64,000 bases of DNA from Polaribacter pectinis (GCF_014352875.1 NZ_CP060695.1:2015501-2079500); one strand, 5' to 3'. Shown: positions 16,903 through 25,410, counted from the first letter of the stretch. The notes: generated by a model from the sequence alone, not told the origin. Program-made: numbers and translations.

Positions 16903-17057
16903 TAGCCCTGATTGTAGCAATTGTTTGAGCTCTTTTTTTTATGCTGAACTAGACTCAGTATCTGTTATAAGTATGAAATTATTTATTTAAAAAAGCGAGA
17001 TGCTGAAATAAATTCAGCATAAAAGAAAAGCGAGTGCGGAAAGCAGGAAATAGCTTC
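16903..17057 (+). repeat. Structured dispersed repeat, copy A
   Basis: This stretch is repeated in inverted orientation at 57807-57958. Shared blocks are TAGCCCTGATTG, GTTTGAGCTC, ATGCTGAAC, AAAGCGAGT and AAAGCAGGAAATAGCTTC. It can fold into a long stem: ATGCTGAA at 16941-16948, and a second ATGCTGAA at 17001-17008, can each pair with TTCAGCAT at 17013-17020. I recall related elements scattered through Flavobacteria, possibly the RNA motif named Flavo-1, but cannot confirm that. Confidence 0.7.
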
Positions 17058-17076
17058 AAAAAAAAAATAAAAGGGC

Positions 17077-17187
17077 AAAAAAAAAGCGTCCCATTTAAGG
17101 GAAGCTTTCCATTGGTTAACAAAACCAAGACACTTTTACTAAAGTGCCAAAACAACACAACTAAATGCTACTTCAACAAAAAGTAGC
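17077..17187 (-). ncRNA. Predicted small RNA with four hairpins
   Basis: Downstream of an exact consensus promoter on the minus strand, about 110 bases fold as four consecutive hairpins. Forward positions are 17167-17187 (GCTACTT stem), 17131-17146 (CACTTT stem), 17112-17128 (TTGGTT stem) and 17083-17108 (AAAGCGTCCC with GGGAAGCTTT). The last is followed by a run of nine A on the plus strand, that is U in the RNA, so it is a textbook terminator. No open frame of note lies inside. It lacks the hallmarks of SRP RNA, tmRNA or RNase P. It lies between DUF456 and lysS, antisense to neither. Role unknown. Confidence 0.72.
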
Positions 17188-17190
17188 GGG

Positions 17191-17221
17191 CAAATATACA
17201 ACGATTTCGTAATTACACAAA
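17191..17221 (-). promoter_or_regulatory. Consensus promoter of the predicted small RNA
   Basis: Read on the minus strand: TTTG (17221-17218), a 19-base spacer (17217-17199), TATATTTG (17198-17191). This is an exact match to TTTG-N19-TAnnTTTG. The start site should fall near 17186-17187, at the foot of the first hairpin. Confidence 0.78.
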
Positions 17222-17251
17222 TAAATAAAGAGATTTTATTAATTCTGCAAA

Positions 17252-17282
17252 TTGTCTAATTCTTTAATAGATTGTATCTTTG
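17252..17282 (+). promoter_or_regulatory. lysS promoter
   Basis: TTG at 17252-17254, a 20-base spacer and TATCTTTG at 17275-17282 match the Bacteroidetes consensus. The leader to the lysS ATG would be about 31 bases. The promoter is back to back with that of the small RNA. Confidence 0.7.
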
Positions 17283-17318
17283 CTGTCTTTATAAAAAATC
17301 ACTAATAATTTAGACAGA

Positions 17319-19013
17319 ATGCAATTATCAGAACAAGAAGTTGTACGTAGAGAAAAGCTAGCAAAATTAAGAGATTTGGGTATAAACCCTTATCCTGCAG
17401 ATTTATTTCCTGTAAATTCTACTTCGAAGGAGATTAAACAGAATTTTGAAGAAAGCAAACAGGTAATAATTGCTGGTAGATTAATGTCTATAAATATACA
17501 AGGAAAAGCTTCTTTTGCGCAGTTACAAGATGGTGAAGGTAGAATACAAGTGTATTTTAATAGAGATGAAATTTGTACAGGTGAAGATAAATCTTTGTAC
17601 AATGATGTCTTTAAGAAATTATTAGATTTAGGTGATTTTGTTGGTATTGAAGGTGTACTTTTTACTACCAAAGTTGGTGAAAAAACTGTAATGGTTAAGA
17701 ATTTTAAGTTACTTTCTAAAGCCTTAAAACCTTTACCAATACCTAAAGTGAAAGATGGTGTTACTTATGATGCTTTTACAGATCCAGAAATGCGTTACAG
17801 ACAACGTTATGCAGATTTAGTGGTAAACCCACATGTAAAAGAAGTATTTGTTAAAAGAACAAAATTGTTTAATGCAATGCGTTCTTTCTTTAATGATGCT
17901 GGATATTTTGAAGTTGAAACTCCGGTTTTACAACCAATTCCTGGAGGAGCAGCTGCAAGGCCTTTTATAACGCATCATAATTCTTTGGATATTCCATTAT
18001 ATATGAGAATTGCTAACGAATTGTATCTAAAAAGATTGATTGTTGGTGGTTTTGATGGCGTGTATGAATTCTCTAAAAACTTTAGAAATGAAGGAATGGA
18101 CAGAACTCATAATCCTGAATTTACAGCCATGGAAATCTATGTTTCTTACAAAGATTACAACTGGATGATGGATTTTGCAGAGCAATTATTAGAGCACTGT
18201 GCAATTGCTGTAAACGGAACTTCTGAAGCTACTTTTGGTGAACATAAAATAGACTTTAAAGCGCCTTATGCAAGAGTAACTATGGCAGATTCTATAAAAC
18301 ATTTTACAGGTTTCGATATTACTGGTAAAACTGAAGATGAAATTAGAGCTGCTGCAAAAGGAATGAATATTCCTGTTGATGAAACAATGGGTAAAGGAAA
18401 ATTAATTGATGAAATTTTTGGTGAAAAATGTGAAGGAAATTACATTCAGCCTACTTTTATTACTGATTATCCAAAAGAAATGTCTCCTCTTTGTAAAGAA
18501 CACAGAGACAATCCAGAACTTACAGAACGTTTCGAATTAATGGTTTGTGGGAAAGAAATTGCAAATGCATATTCTGAATTAAACGACCCAATTGACCAAC
18601 GTGAACGTTTTGAGCATCAACTAAAATTAGCGCAAAAAGGAGATGATGAAGCTACAGAATTTATAGATGAAGATTTTTTACGAGCTTTAGAATATGGAAT
18701 GCCACCAACGTCTGGAATGGGAATTGGAATGGACCGTTTAATTATGTTTTTAACAAACAATCAATCTATACAAGAAGTTTTATTTTTCCCTCAAATGAGA
18801 CCAGAGAAAAAAGCGCCTTCTATTGAATTAAATGATGAAGAAAAAGCCGTTTTAGCAATTATTACAAAAGCTGAAAAAATAGATTTAAACGAATTGAAAA
18901 CTCAATCTGGTTTGTCTAACAAAAAATGGGATAAAACCATTAAAGGTTTAACTAAAAAAGATGTTGCTAAAGTTTCTAAAACAGATGAAGGTTTGTTTGT
19001 AGAAGCTTTGTAA
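17319..19013 (+). CDS. lysS: Lysine-tRNA ligase, class II
   Basis: 564 residues. An OB-fold anticodon-binding domain occupies roughly residues 50-150 (VIIAGRLMSINIQGKASFAQLQDGEGRIQVY). The class II core follows, with FVKRTKLFNAMRSFFND in motif 1, FRNEGMDRTHNPEFTAMEIY in motif 2 and GMGIGMDRLIMFL in motif 3. It charges tRNA-Lys with lysine. It is about 60 residues longer than the classical enzyme: the C-terminal part after MRPEKK resembles a winged-helix add-on (AIITKAEKIDLNELKTQSGLSNKKW), which I believe is common in Flavobacteria. Confidence 0.97.
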   Translation: MQLSEQEVVRREKLAKLRDLGINPYPADLFPVNSTSKEIKQNFEESKQVIIAGRLMSINIQGKASFAQLQDGEGRIQVYFNRDEICTGEDKSLYNDVFKKLLDLGDFVGIEGVLFTTKVGEKTVMVKNFKLLSKALKPLPIPKVKDGVTYDAFTDPEMRYRQRYADLVVNPHVKEVFVKRTKLFNAMRSFFNDAGYFEVETPVLQPIPGGAAARPFITHHNSLDIPLYMRIANELYLKRLIVGGFDGVYEFSKNFRNEGMDRTHNPEFTAMEIYVSYKDYNWMMDFAEQLLEHCAIAVNGTSEATFGEHKIDFKAPYARVTMADSIKHFTGFDITGKTEDEIRAAAKGMNIPVDETMGKGKLIDEIFGEKCEGNYIQPTFITDYPKEMSPLCKEHRDNPELTERFELMVCGKEIANAYSELNDPIDQRERFEHQLKLAQKGDDEATEFIDEDFLRALEYGMPPTSGMGIGMDRLIMFLTNNQSIQEVLFFPQMRPEKKAPSIELNDEEKAVLAIITKAEKIDLNELKTQSGLSNKKWDKTIKGLTKKDVAKVSKTDEGLFVEAL

Positions 19014-19040
19014 AGGAGTAATTTTCATAAAATTTTTATA

Positions 19041-19072
19041 AAAGGAATTACAGAAATGTAGTTCCTTTTTTT
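19041..19072 (+). terminator. Terminator after lysS
   Basis: AAAGGAATTACA pairs with TGTAGTTCCTTT (one G-T pair) around a four-base loop and runs into T7. Confidence 0.75.
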
Positions 19073-19110
19073 ATTTCTAAAAAGTTAACTTCGCTTATTC
19101 AATCTATAAA

Positions 19111-20034
19111 ATGGAGATAAAAGTATACCAAAAAATAATTACCGAGATTTATTCTGATATAAAAAATGTTGAAGATCTTGGTAAAGTAGCCAATTATATT
19201 CCAGAATTGGGAAATGTTTCTGCAGAAAACTTTGGAGTAAATCTTACAACCATAAAAAACGAAAGTTTTGGCATTGGTAATTTCGAAGAAAAATTCTCCA
19301 TACAAAGTATTTCTAAAATACTTGCCCTTACTTTAGCTTATAAATTAGAAGGGGAAAAAATATGGCAAAGAGTAGACGTGGAACCTTCTGGAAACCCTTT
19401 TAACTCATTACAGCAATTAGAATCCGATAACGGAATTCCGAGAAATCCTTTTATAAATTCAGGCGCAATTGTTGTTTGCGACGTTCTATTGAGTCATTTA
19501 ACAAATCCAAAAGAAGAATTTTTAGCTTTTTGTAAAGAATTATCTAATAACTCCTCATTAAATTATTCTGAAAAAGTAGCAAAATCAGAAAAAAATACAG
19601 GTTTCAGAAATGTGGCTTTGTGTAATTTTATAAAATCTTTTGGTAATATTAAAAACAATGTAGACGAAGTTTTAGACTTCTATTTTCATATTTGCTCTTT
19701 AGAAATGAGCTGTAAAGAATTATCGGAAATCTTTCAATTTTTAGCAGACGATAATTTTAGAACACATAAAGGAAACTACGTAATTACAGAAAGCCAAGCA
19801 AAAAGAATAAATGCAATTATGCTTACTTGTGGTTTTTATGACGAATCTGGCGAGTTTGCTTTTAGAGTTGGTTTGCCAGGTAAAAGTGGTGTTGGTGGAG
19901 GAATTGTGGCAATTCATCCAGATGAATTTTGCATTGCAGTATGGAGTCCAAAATTGAATAAAAAAGGAAATTCTTACAAAGGAATGTTGTTTTTAGAGAA
20001 TTTTACTACAAAAACAGCGTGTTCTATTTTTTAA
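19111..20034 (+). CDS. glsA: Glutaminase
   Basis: 307 residues, the normal length of serine-dependent beta-lactamase-fold glutaminases, which hydrolyse glutamine to glutamate and ammonia in the cytoplasm. The nucleophile motif S-x-x-K is Ser66-Ile-Ser-Lys69 in FSIQSISKILALTLAY. Other family blocks are VEPSGNPFNS, NGIPRNPFINSGAIVV, and GLPGKSGVGGGIVAIHPDEF near the C-terminus. It is a single gene flanked by hairpin terminators. TAACTTCG just upstream is a weak -7 candidate. Confidence 0.95.
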   Translation: MEIKVYQKIITEIYSDIKNVEDLGKVANYIPELGNVSAENFGVNLTTIKNESFGIGNFEEKFSIQSISKILALTLAYKLEGEKIWQRVDVEPSGNPFNSLQQLESDNGIPRNPFINSGAIVVCDVLLSHLTNPKEEFLAFCKELSNNSSLNYSEKVAKSEKNTGFRNVALCNFIKSFGNIKNNVDEVLDFYFHICSLEMSCKELSEIFQFLADDNFRTHKGNYVITESQAKRINAIMLTCGFYDESGEFAFRVGLPGKSGVGGGIVAIHPDEFCIAVWSPKLNKKGNSYKGMLFLENFTTKTACSIF

Positions 20035-20051
20035 TTATTACAAAATATCAA

Positions 20052-20086
20052 AAAAAGGAAGCATCAAAAATATCGTTCCTTTTTTA
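20052..20086 (+). terminator. Probable terminator after glsA
   Basis: AAAAAGGAA and TTCCTTTTT pair across a loose loop and are followed by more T. The stem is AT-rich and the loop is long, so this is weaker than its neighbours. Confidence 0.5.
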
Positions 20087-20100
20087 TTTATATTTGATTT

Positions 20101-20946
20101 ATGAACTGTAAAAACTGCCAAGATTCTTTAGAGGAAAATGCTCAATTTTGTGATAATTGCGGCGCAAAAGTAATTATAGATAGAATTACTTTTAAACAAC
20201 TAATTACAGAATTAATTATAAATGTATTTGGGATTGATAGCAAATTCTTCTTGACATTAAGAAAAATGGCTACAAAACCAGATGAAGTTCTTAAAGAATA
20301 TCTTTTAGGAGTTCGTAAAAAATATGTGAATCCATTTGCTTTTTTAGCAATTGGCGCAGGTTTATCTCTTTTAATATTTAATTATTTTGCTGATGATTTT
20401 ATTGCCATACAAAGTAATTTTAATTCAGAAGAAACTGCAAAAATAAAAGAAATGGCAGATTTAGATTTGTCTACACTAAAAAATATATCTGAAAAAGAAC
20501 TTAAAATATTGGAAGCAAAAAAGAAAGTAGCACAAATACAGATAAAATCTATGGACAAAATGCTACAGTTTATGCTTCATTATTACAATTTACTAACTTT
20601 TATCTTTTTACCAATTTATTCGCTTTTAAGTAAATGGACCTATAAAAAACCACATAATTACGGAGAGCATATTGTTATAAATGCATATATCTATGGCTTT
20701 ACAACTTACTTTTCTATAATCGCTTTTTTTGCGGCAATGTTAATTCATCCATCAATCTACCTATTTAGTATGGTTGCATATATTGGTTATTACTTGTATG
20801 CATTTGGTAAACTATACAACCTTACTTTTGGGAAATCAGTTTTAAAGCTTTTACGTTTTTTATTAGGGTTAATTTTATTTTCTTTAATAATTCTAATAAC
20901 AGTAGCAGTAATAGGTTTTCTTATAGGAAAGCTTGGTTTAATTTAG
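20101..20946 (+). CDS. DUF3667 zinc-ribbon membrane protein
   Basis: 281 residues. A small zinc ribbon at the N-terminus has Cys3, Cys6, Cys17 and Cys20 (CKNC and CDNC). It is followed by a family block ending FFLTLRKMATKPDEVLKEYLLGVRKKYVNPFAFL and several membrane helices (about 75-95, 155-180, 195-280). This is the architecture of DUF3667. A polar segment between the first two helices carries many Lys and Glu. Family function is not known; an inner-membrane location is likely. MarC follows on the same strand after 52 bases. Confidence 0.82.
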   Translation: MNCKNCQDSLEENAQFCDNCGAKVIIDRITFKQLITELIINVFGIDSKFFLTLRKMATKPDEVLKEYLLGVRKKYVNPFAFLAIGAGLSLLIFNYFADDFIAIQSNFNSEETAKIKEMADLDLSTLKNISEKELKILEAKKKVAQIQIKSMDKMLQFMLHYYNLLTFIFLPIYSLLSKWTYKKPHNYGEHIVINAYIYGFTTYFSIIAFFAAMLIHPSIYLFSMVAYIGYYLYAFGKLYNLTFGKSVLKLLRFLLGLILFSLIILITVAVIGFLIGKLGLI

Positions 20947-20998
20947 TTCTTACAAGTGAACTAACAAGTGATTTAATTTAAAAAATAAACAAAGTATA

Positions 20999-21610
20999 AT
21001 GACTGAAATTTTAACAACAATATTTTTCATTTTTGCGGTAATAGACCCAATAGGAACAATACCTGTTTATCTTGAAGCTACAAAAGAATTTGATATAATT
21101 CATAAAAGAAAAATTGCAATTAGAGCTTCTATAATAGCTTTTTTTATTCTATTATTTTTTATTGTAATTGGACAATTAATTTTAGAAGGCATGTCTGTTT
21201 CATTAGATGCTTTTCAAATTTCTGGTGGAGTTATTCTTTTCTTGTTTGCATTAACAATGATTTTTGGCGATGGTAAACCAGAACAGGAAAAAAGTCAAAT
21301 TACGGATTACAAACACGTTACCATATTTCCTATTGCTATTCCTTCAATAGCTTCACCAGGAGCTATTTTAGCCGTCGTTTTAATGACAAACAACCACATT
21401 TACACAATACAACAACAAGCCATTACAACAGTAATTGTATTACTAGTTATTGGCATTACTTGCTTAATTCTTTTAACAGCAAATCATTTACAAAAAAGAA
21501 TTGGTAATTACGGAATTACAGTTTTAAGTAAAATTATGGGGCTTATTTTAGCTTCTTATGCTGTACAAAGTATCTTAAGTGGAATTAGTAGCTACTTCAT
21601 TAATGTGTAA
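20999..21610 (+). CDS. MarC/UPF0056 family membrane protein
   Basis: 203 residues, six predicted membrane helices, with the family start ILTTIFFIFAVIDPIGTIPVYLEATK and the central block FQISGGVILFLFALTMIFGD. The IAIPSIASPGAI segment marks the second repeat half. The name comes from an early link to multiple antibiotic resistance that was later withdrawn, so transport function is unproven. It is last in its run of genes and a strong terminator follows. Confidence 0.9.
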   Translation: MTEILTTIFFIFAVIDPIGTIPVYLEATKEFDIIHKRKIAIRASIIAFFILLFFIVIGQLILEGMSVSLDAFQISGGVILFLFALTMIFGDGKPEQEKSQITDYKHVTIFPIAIPSIASPGAILAVVLMTNNHIYTIQQQAITTVIVLLVIGITCLILLTANHLQKRIGNYGITVLSKIMGLILASYAVQSILSGISSYFINV

Positions 21611-21706
21611 GAATTATATTCAGGAATTTTCTCTTAACCAACTATCATTCGTCATTTTATTATGTCCTAAATAATTAAAAAACTAACATAATGATGTTAA
21701 AAGCAT

Positions 21707-21743
21707 AAAAAAAGGAATCTCATTTTAAGAGATTCCTTTTTTT
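21707..21743. terminator. Bidirectional terminator between MarC gene and small membrane protein gene
   Basis: AAAAAAAGGAATCTC (21707-21721) and GAGATTCCTTTTTTT (21729-21743) are exact complements around a seven-base loop, giving A/T runs on both sides that suit both converging genes. Confidence 0.85.
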
Positions 21744-21769
21744 ATTTATTTATTTTTTAAAAGCTAAAG

Positions 21770-21955
21770 TTAAGCTTCATCTTTTGTAGTTCTTACAAGA
21801 CTAATTCCATAGGCGAAAAATATAAATCCTAAAATTCCAAATACAATCATAGAAGCAAAATCACCTCCACCTTGTAAAACCATATATCCTGTATAAATTA
21901 ATCCAATAATTCCTAAAGTAGTTAATACTGCACCAAATGTTCTTTTTAAATTCAT
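21770..21955 (-). CDS. Small two-helix membrane protein
   Basis: 61 residues. The sequence starts MNLKRTFGAVLTTLGIIGLI, has a Gly-rich turn (LQGGGDFAS) and a second helix (MIVFGILGFIFFAYGISLV), then a short charged tail (RTTKDEA). A hairpin with two helices in the inner membrane is the likely topology. A shared terminator lies just past its stop, which supports it being a real gene. Small proteins of this pattern are common in Flavobacteria but have no assigned function. Confidence 0.7.
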   Translation of the reverse strand: MNLKRTFGAVLTTLGIIGLIYTGYMVLQGGGDFASMIVFGILGFIFFAYGISLVRTTKDEA

Positions 21956-22073
21956 TTTACTTTTTTTTAGTTGTTTAGTAAAACTAATAAAAAGAAATAT
22001 GGTATCTAAATTTCACAATCGTATGAACAACAAATTGTAGTATATGAGTTCTTTTTTACTGTTTTATAACAAA

Positions 22074-22703
22074 TTACCCCTTAAACTTCATTCCTAAATG
22101 AACAACTTTTTTTGTTTCAAAAAATTCTTCCTCGAAAAAATCTGGCAAATTGTAAATGGTTGCAGAAGTATATAATTTTAATTCCTCAGTTAAATCTCCA
22201 CCTTTTAAATATAGAATTCCGTTTTTTAAATCGTGATTTTGTTTTTTAGCAATTTTACCTTTGTTCCAACGCACAAAAGTTTCCATCTGTGCAACTGCTC
22301 TACTTACTATAAAATCGTACGTATCTTTTACTTCCTCTACTCTACCATGTGTAGTTTTTACATTTTCTAAACCCAAACCTTCAGCAACTTCATTTACTAC
22401 TTTTATCTTTTTACCGATAGAATCTACCAGATGAAACTGTGTTTCAGGAAATAAAATAGCTAATGGAATTCCAGGAAAACCTCCTCCGGTTCCAACATCC
22501 ATAACTTTAGAACCTGGTTTAAACTGAATTATTTTTGCAATACCTAAAGAATGTAAAACGTGACGTAAATACAATTCGTCTATATCTTTTCTCGAAACAA
22601 CATTTATTTTTAAATTCCAGTCTTGGTATAATTCTTGGAGTTTAGTGAATTGTTCGATTTGTGTTTCTGATAAATTTTTAAAATATTTGTGAATAATATC
22701 CAT
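22074..22703 (-). CDS. rsmG: 16S rRNA (guanine-N7)-methyltransferase RsmG
   Basis: 209 residues from the ATG at 22703; the open frame runs 29 codons further up, but only the shorter form matches family length. It methylates N7 of G527 in 16S rRNA using SAM. The SAM-binding motif is VMDVGTGGGFPGIPLAILFPE near residue 68, followed by FHLVDSIGKKIKVVNEVAEGLGL and the catalytic-region block DFIVSRAVAQM. It is divergent from the desaturase gene. Confidence 0.94.
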   Translation of the reverse strand: MDIIHKYFKNLSETQIEQFTKLQELYQDWNLKINVVSRKDIDELYLRHVLHSLGIAKIIQFKPGSKVMDVGTGGGFPGIPLAILFPETQFHLVDSIGKKIKVVNEVAEGLGLENVKTTHGRVEEVKDTYDFIVSRAVAQMETFVRWNKGKIAKKQNHDLKNGILYLKGGDLTEELKLYTSATIYNLPDFFEEEFFETKKVVHLGMKFKG

Positions 22704-22796
22704 TTGTAAAATGTTTGAAATGCAAAAATAGTTATACTTAACAAACAATTGGCAACAAAAACTGACGTTTATCATATAAAGCAAATTCAAAAAGTT

Positions 22797-22804
22797 TATT
22801 TTTG
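22797..22804 (+). promoter_or_regulatory. -7 element for the desaturase gene
   Basis: TATTTTTG fits TAnnTTTG and lies 22 bases before the ATG. It also falls within the open frame upstream of the chosen rsmG start, which supports the shorter rsmG. Confidence 0.5.
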
Positions 22805-22826
22805 CAAATCATTATTAAATTACTGA

Positions 22827-23918
22827 ATGAAAACAATAAATTTCTCAAGAGTAGATAAAGCTAAATTCTTTAGAACTCTAAATAAAAGAGTAAATACATA
22901 TTTTAAAGAAAATAATTTAAAAAGAACTGGAAACTGGAAATTGTACACAAAAGCAATTATTATGTTCTCATTGTTTTTAGTTCCTTTCATTTTAATCTTA
23001 ACAGTTTCTATGCCTCAATGGGTAATGATTCTTTTAATGGTTGTTACAGGAATAGGAATGGCTGGTGTTGGTATGAATGTTATGCATGATGCTAACCACG
23101 AATCTTTTTCTAAAAGAAAATGGGTAAATAAATTAATGGGAAGTAGTATTTATATTCTTGCCGGAAACGTGTATAATTGGAAAGTACAACACAACGTTTT
23201 ACACCATACTTTTACCAATGTAGAAGGCCATGATGAAGATATAGATGCTGGAAGAATTATACGTTTTTCTCAACATTCTTCTTGGTTACCAATTCATAAA
23301 ATTCAAAAATATTATTCTATATTTTTATATGGTTTGCTAACTATAAACTGGGCAATAACAACAGATATTAAACAAATGCGCAGTTATTTAAAACGAAAAT
23401 TATCTTATGGTAAATTTCCAAATCCTAAAGTAGAGTGGACAAAATTAGTGGTTTCTAAAATTGTGTATTATGCACTTTGGATTGTTTTACCATTATTAGT
23501 TTTAGACGTTGCTTGGTGGAAAGTTTTACTTGGTTTCTTTGTAATGCACTATACTGCAGGTATGATTTTAAGTCTAGTTTTTCAATTAGCACATATTGTA
23601 CCAAATACAGAAATGCCACTTCCAGATAAAGATGGAAATTTAGAACACACTTGGGCAGTCCACCAATTATATACAACTTCTAACTTTGCGCCTAGTAATT
23701 GGTTGGTAAACTTCTACACTGGTGGTTTAAATCATCAAGTTGAACATCATATTTTTCCGCATATTTCTCACGTACATTATAATAAATTGGCTAAAATTGT
23801 AAAAGAAACGGCTTTAGAGTTTAATTTGCCTTATAACGAATACAAAACAATGTCAAAAGCAGTTGTAGAGCACTTTAGACATTTAGGTGTTTTAGGACAA
23901 AAGCCAGAATTAGCATAA
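22827..23918 (+). CDS. Membrane fatty acid desaturase (acyl-CoA or acyl-lipid)
   Basis: 363 residues. Three histidine boxes of the di-iron desaturases are present: H87-D-A-N-H91, H122-NVL-H126-H127 and H303-QVE-H307-H308. Membrane helices flank them (about 43-62, 66-86, 210-245). The enzyme introduces a double bond into fatty acyl chains, probably to keep membranes fluid at low temperature. The QVEHH third box is the form seen in front-end (delta-5/delta-6-like) and related bacterial desaturases, but no cytochrome b5 domain is fused, so the regiospecificity is open. Confidence 0.88.
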   Translation: MKTINFSRVDKAKFFRTLNKRVNTYFKENNLKRTGNWKLYTKAIIMFSLFLVPFILILTVSMPQWVMILLMVVTGIGMAGVGMNVMHDANHESFSKRKWVNKLMGSSIYILAGNVYNWKVQHNVLHHTFTNVEGHDEDIDAGRIIRFSQHSSWLPIHKIQKYYSIFLYGLLTINWAITTDIKQMRSYLKRKLSYGKFPNPKVEWTKLVVSKIVYYALWIVLPLLVLDVAWWKVLLGFFVMHYTAGMILSLVFQLAHIVPNTEMPLPDKDGNLEHTWAVHQLYTTSNFAPSNWLVNFYTGGLNHQVEHHIFPHISHVHYNKLAKIVKETALEFNLPYNEYKTMSKAVVEHFRHLGVLGQKPELA

Positions 23919-23941
23919 ACAAACACACAATTAACAGTACA

Positions 23942-25129
23942 ATGACACATCCATTATCGGACAGAATTAACAGTTTACCTGTTTCTCAAACTTTAGCAAT
24001 GGCTGCAAAAGCAAGAGAATTAAAAGCAGCTGGAAAAGACATTATCAGTTTAAGTTTAGGAGAACCAGACTTTAACACACCAGATTTTATTAAAGATGCT
24101 GCAATTGAAGCAATTAATCAGAATTATAATTCTTATTCACCAGTAGATGGTTATTTAGAATTAAAAGAAGCAATTTGCACGAAGTTTCAAAGAGATAATA
24201 ATTTATCTTATGAACCAAACCAAATTGTAGTTTCTACAGGTGCAAAACAATCAATTGCAAATGTTGCTCAAGTTTTATTAAATCCTGGAGACGAAGTTTT
24301 ATTACCTGCACCTTATTGGGTAAGTTATTCTGCTATTTCAATTTTAAGTGAAGCAAAATTTGTAGAAATTCCTTCTTCAATAGATGACGATTTTAAAATT
24401 ACGCCAGCACAATTAGAACGCGCAATTACGCCAAAAACAAAAATGATATTCTTTAACTCACCAAACAATCCTAGTGGATCTATGTACAGTGAAGAAGAAT
24501 ACAGAGCCTTGGCTGCAGTATTAGAAAATCACCCACAAATTTATGTCTTATCAGACGAAATTTACGAACACATAAACTATGGAGCAAAACCTTTTAGTTT
24601 TGCAGCTATAGAAAGCATGTACGATAGAACTATTACTGTAAACGGTTTGGCAAAAGCATTTGCTATGACAGGTTGGAGAATTGGTTATATAGGTGCTCCA
24701 GAATGGATTGCTAAAGCTTGTACAAAAATGCAAGGGCAAGTTACTTCTGGTACAAACTGTATTGCGCAAAGAGCTGCAATTACTGCAGTTTTAGCTCCGG
24801 TTTCTAAAATTCAATTTATGGTAGATGAATTTAGAACTCGTAGAGATATTGTAATTGGCTTATTAAGAGAGATAGATGGTTTTAAAGTAAACGTACCTGA
24901 AGGTGCATTTTATGTTTTCCCAGATATTTCTTCATTCTTTGGGAAAACCATTGATGGTGTAAAAATCGAAAATGCAAATGACTTCTCTCTATTCATTTTA
25001 GAGAAAGCAAACGTTGCAACTGTAACTGGAGATGCTTTTGGTGCTCCAGATTGTATTAGAATGTCTTATGCGGCATCAGAATTACAGTTACGTGAAGCAA
25101 TAAAAAGAATTAAAGAAGCTTTGAGTTAA
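23942..25129 (+). CDS. Aspartate/aromatic aminotransferase, class I
   Basis: 395 residues, fold type I PLP enzyme. The N-terminus MTHPLSDRINSLPVSQTLAMAAKARELKAAGKDIISLSLGEPDF is typical of the prokaryotic aspartate aminotransferase subgroup Ib. The PLP Schiff-base lysine is Lys238 in NGLAKAFAMTGWRIGY, where Ala replaces the more common Ser before Lys. Arg in the C-terminal CIRMSYA block binds the alpha-carboxylate. It should exchange amino groups between aspartate and 2-oxoglutarate; aromatic substrates cannot be excluded. It follows the desaturase after 23 bases, so they may share a transcript. Confidence 0.92.
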   Translation: MTHPLSDRINSLPVSQTLAMAAKARELKAAGKDIISLSLGEPDFNTPDFIKDAAIEAINQNYNSYSPVDGYLELKEAICTKFQRDNNLSYEPNQIVVSTGAKQSIANVAQVLLNPGDEVLLPAPYWVSYSAISILSEAKFVEIPSSIDDDFKITPAQLERAITPKTKMIFFNSPNNPSGSMYSEEEYRALAAVLENHPQIYVLSDEIYEHINYGAKPFSFAAIESMYDRTITVNGLAKAFAMTGWRIGYIGAPEWIAKACTKMQGQVTSGTNCIAQRAAITAVLAPVSKIQFMVDEFRTRRDIVIGLLREIDGFKVNVPEGAFYVFPDISSFFGKTIDGVKIENANDFSLFILEKANVATVTGDAFGAPDCIRMSYAASELQLREAIKRIKEALS

Positions 25130-25152
25130 AAAACTTAATTTCTTATAAATAT

Positions 25153-25184
25153 AAAATCCATCTTTAATTAGATGGATTTTTTTG
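25153..25184 (+). terminator. Terminator after aspartate aminotransferase gene
   Basis: AAAATCCATCT and AGATGGATTTT form an 11 bp stem with a six-base loop, followed by T runs. Confidence 0.8.
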
Positions 25185-25188
25185 TTTT

Positions 25189-25354
25189 GGGCATGTTTTT
25201 GATTAAAACAAAAAACGCGCTATCCACTATATCTTTTTAAATTTATCAATTAGAAATTTACGTTATTTTAAAATATAATAAACTATTTATTTAATAAGAA
25301 ATAATTTCTTTCAATCACATTTAAAAAGGATGCCGTTTCTATCGCTCATGCGAG
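25189..25354 (-). repeat. Structured dispersed repeat, diverged copy C
   Basis: On the minus strand it reads GCGATAGAAACGGCATCCTTTTT, a variable AT-rich centre, then AAAAAGATATAGTGGATAGCGCG. Its outline (GAT-AGAA-CGG...CTTTTT / AAAAAGA...TGGATAGC) parallels copies A and B but with low identity. I recall very similar end blocks scattered in Flavobacteria. The centre holds small hairpins such as AAGAAAT-AATTTCTT. No gene was found in this 280-base gap other than this element. Confidence 0.5.
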
Positions 25355-25410
25355 TTAGTTTAGTAATTACCTTATATTCTAAATAAAGAAGTTCAAAAAA
25401 ATTAAATTAC

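Noticed and set aside
17077..17187. The predicted small RNA as SRP RNA, tmRNA or 6S RNA
   Set aside because: SRP RNA needs a GGAA tetraloop region with the AGCAGCCA core, tmRNA is about three times longer with a tRNA-like end, and 6S needs a large central bubble; none is seen.
22704..22790. 29-codon extension of rsmG
   Set aside because: It adds Cys/Tyr-rich residues not found in RsmG and overlaps the desaturase promoter region.
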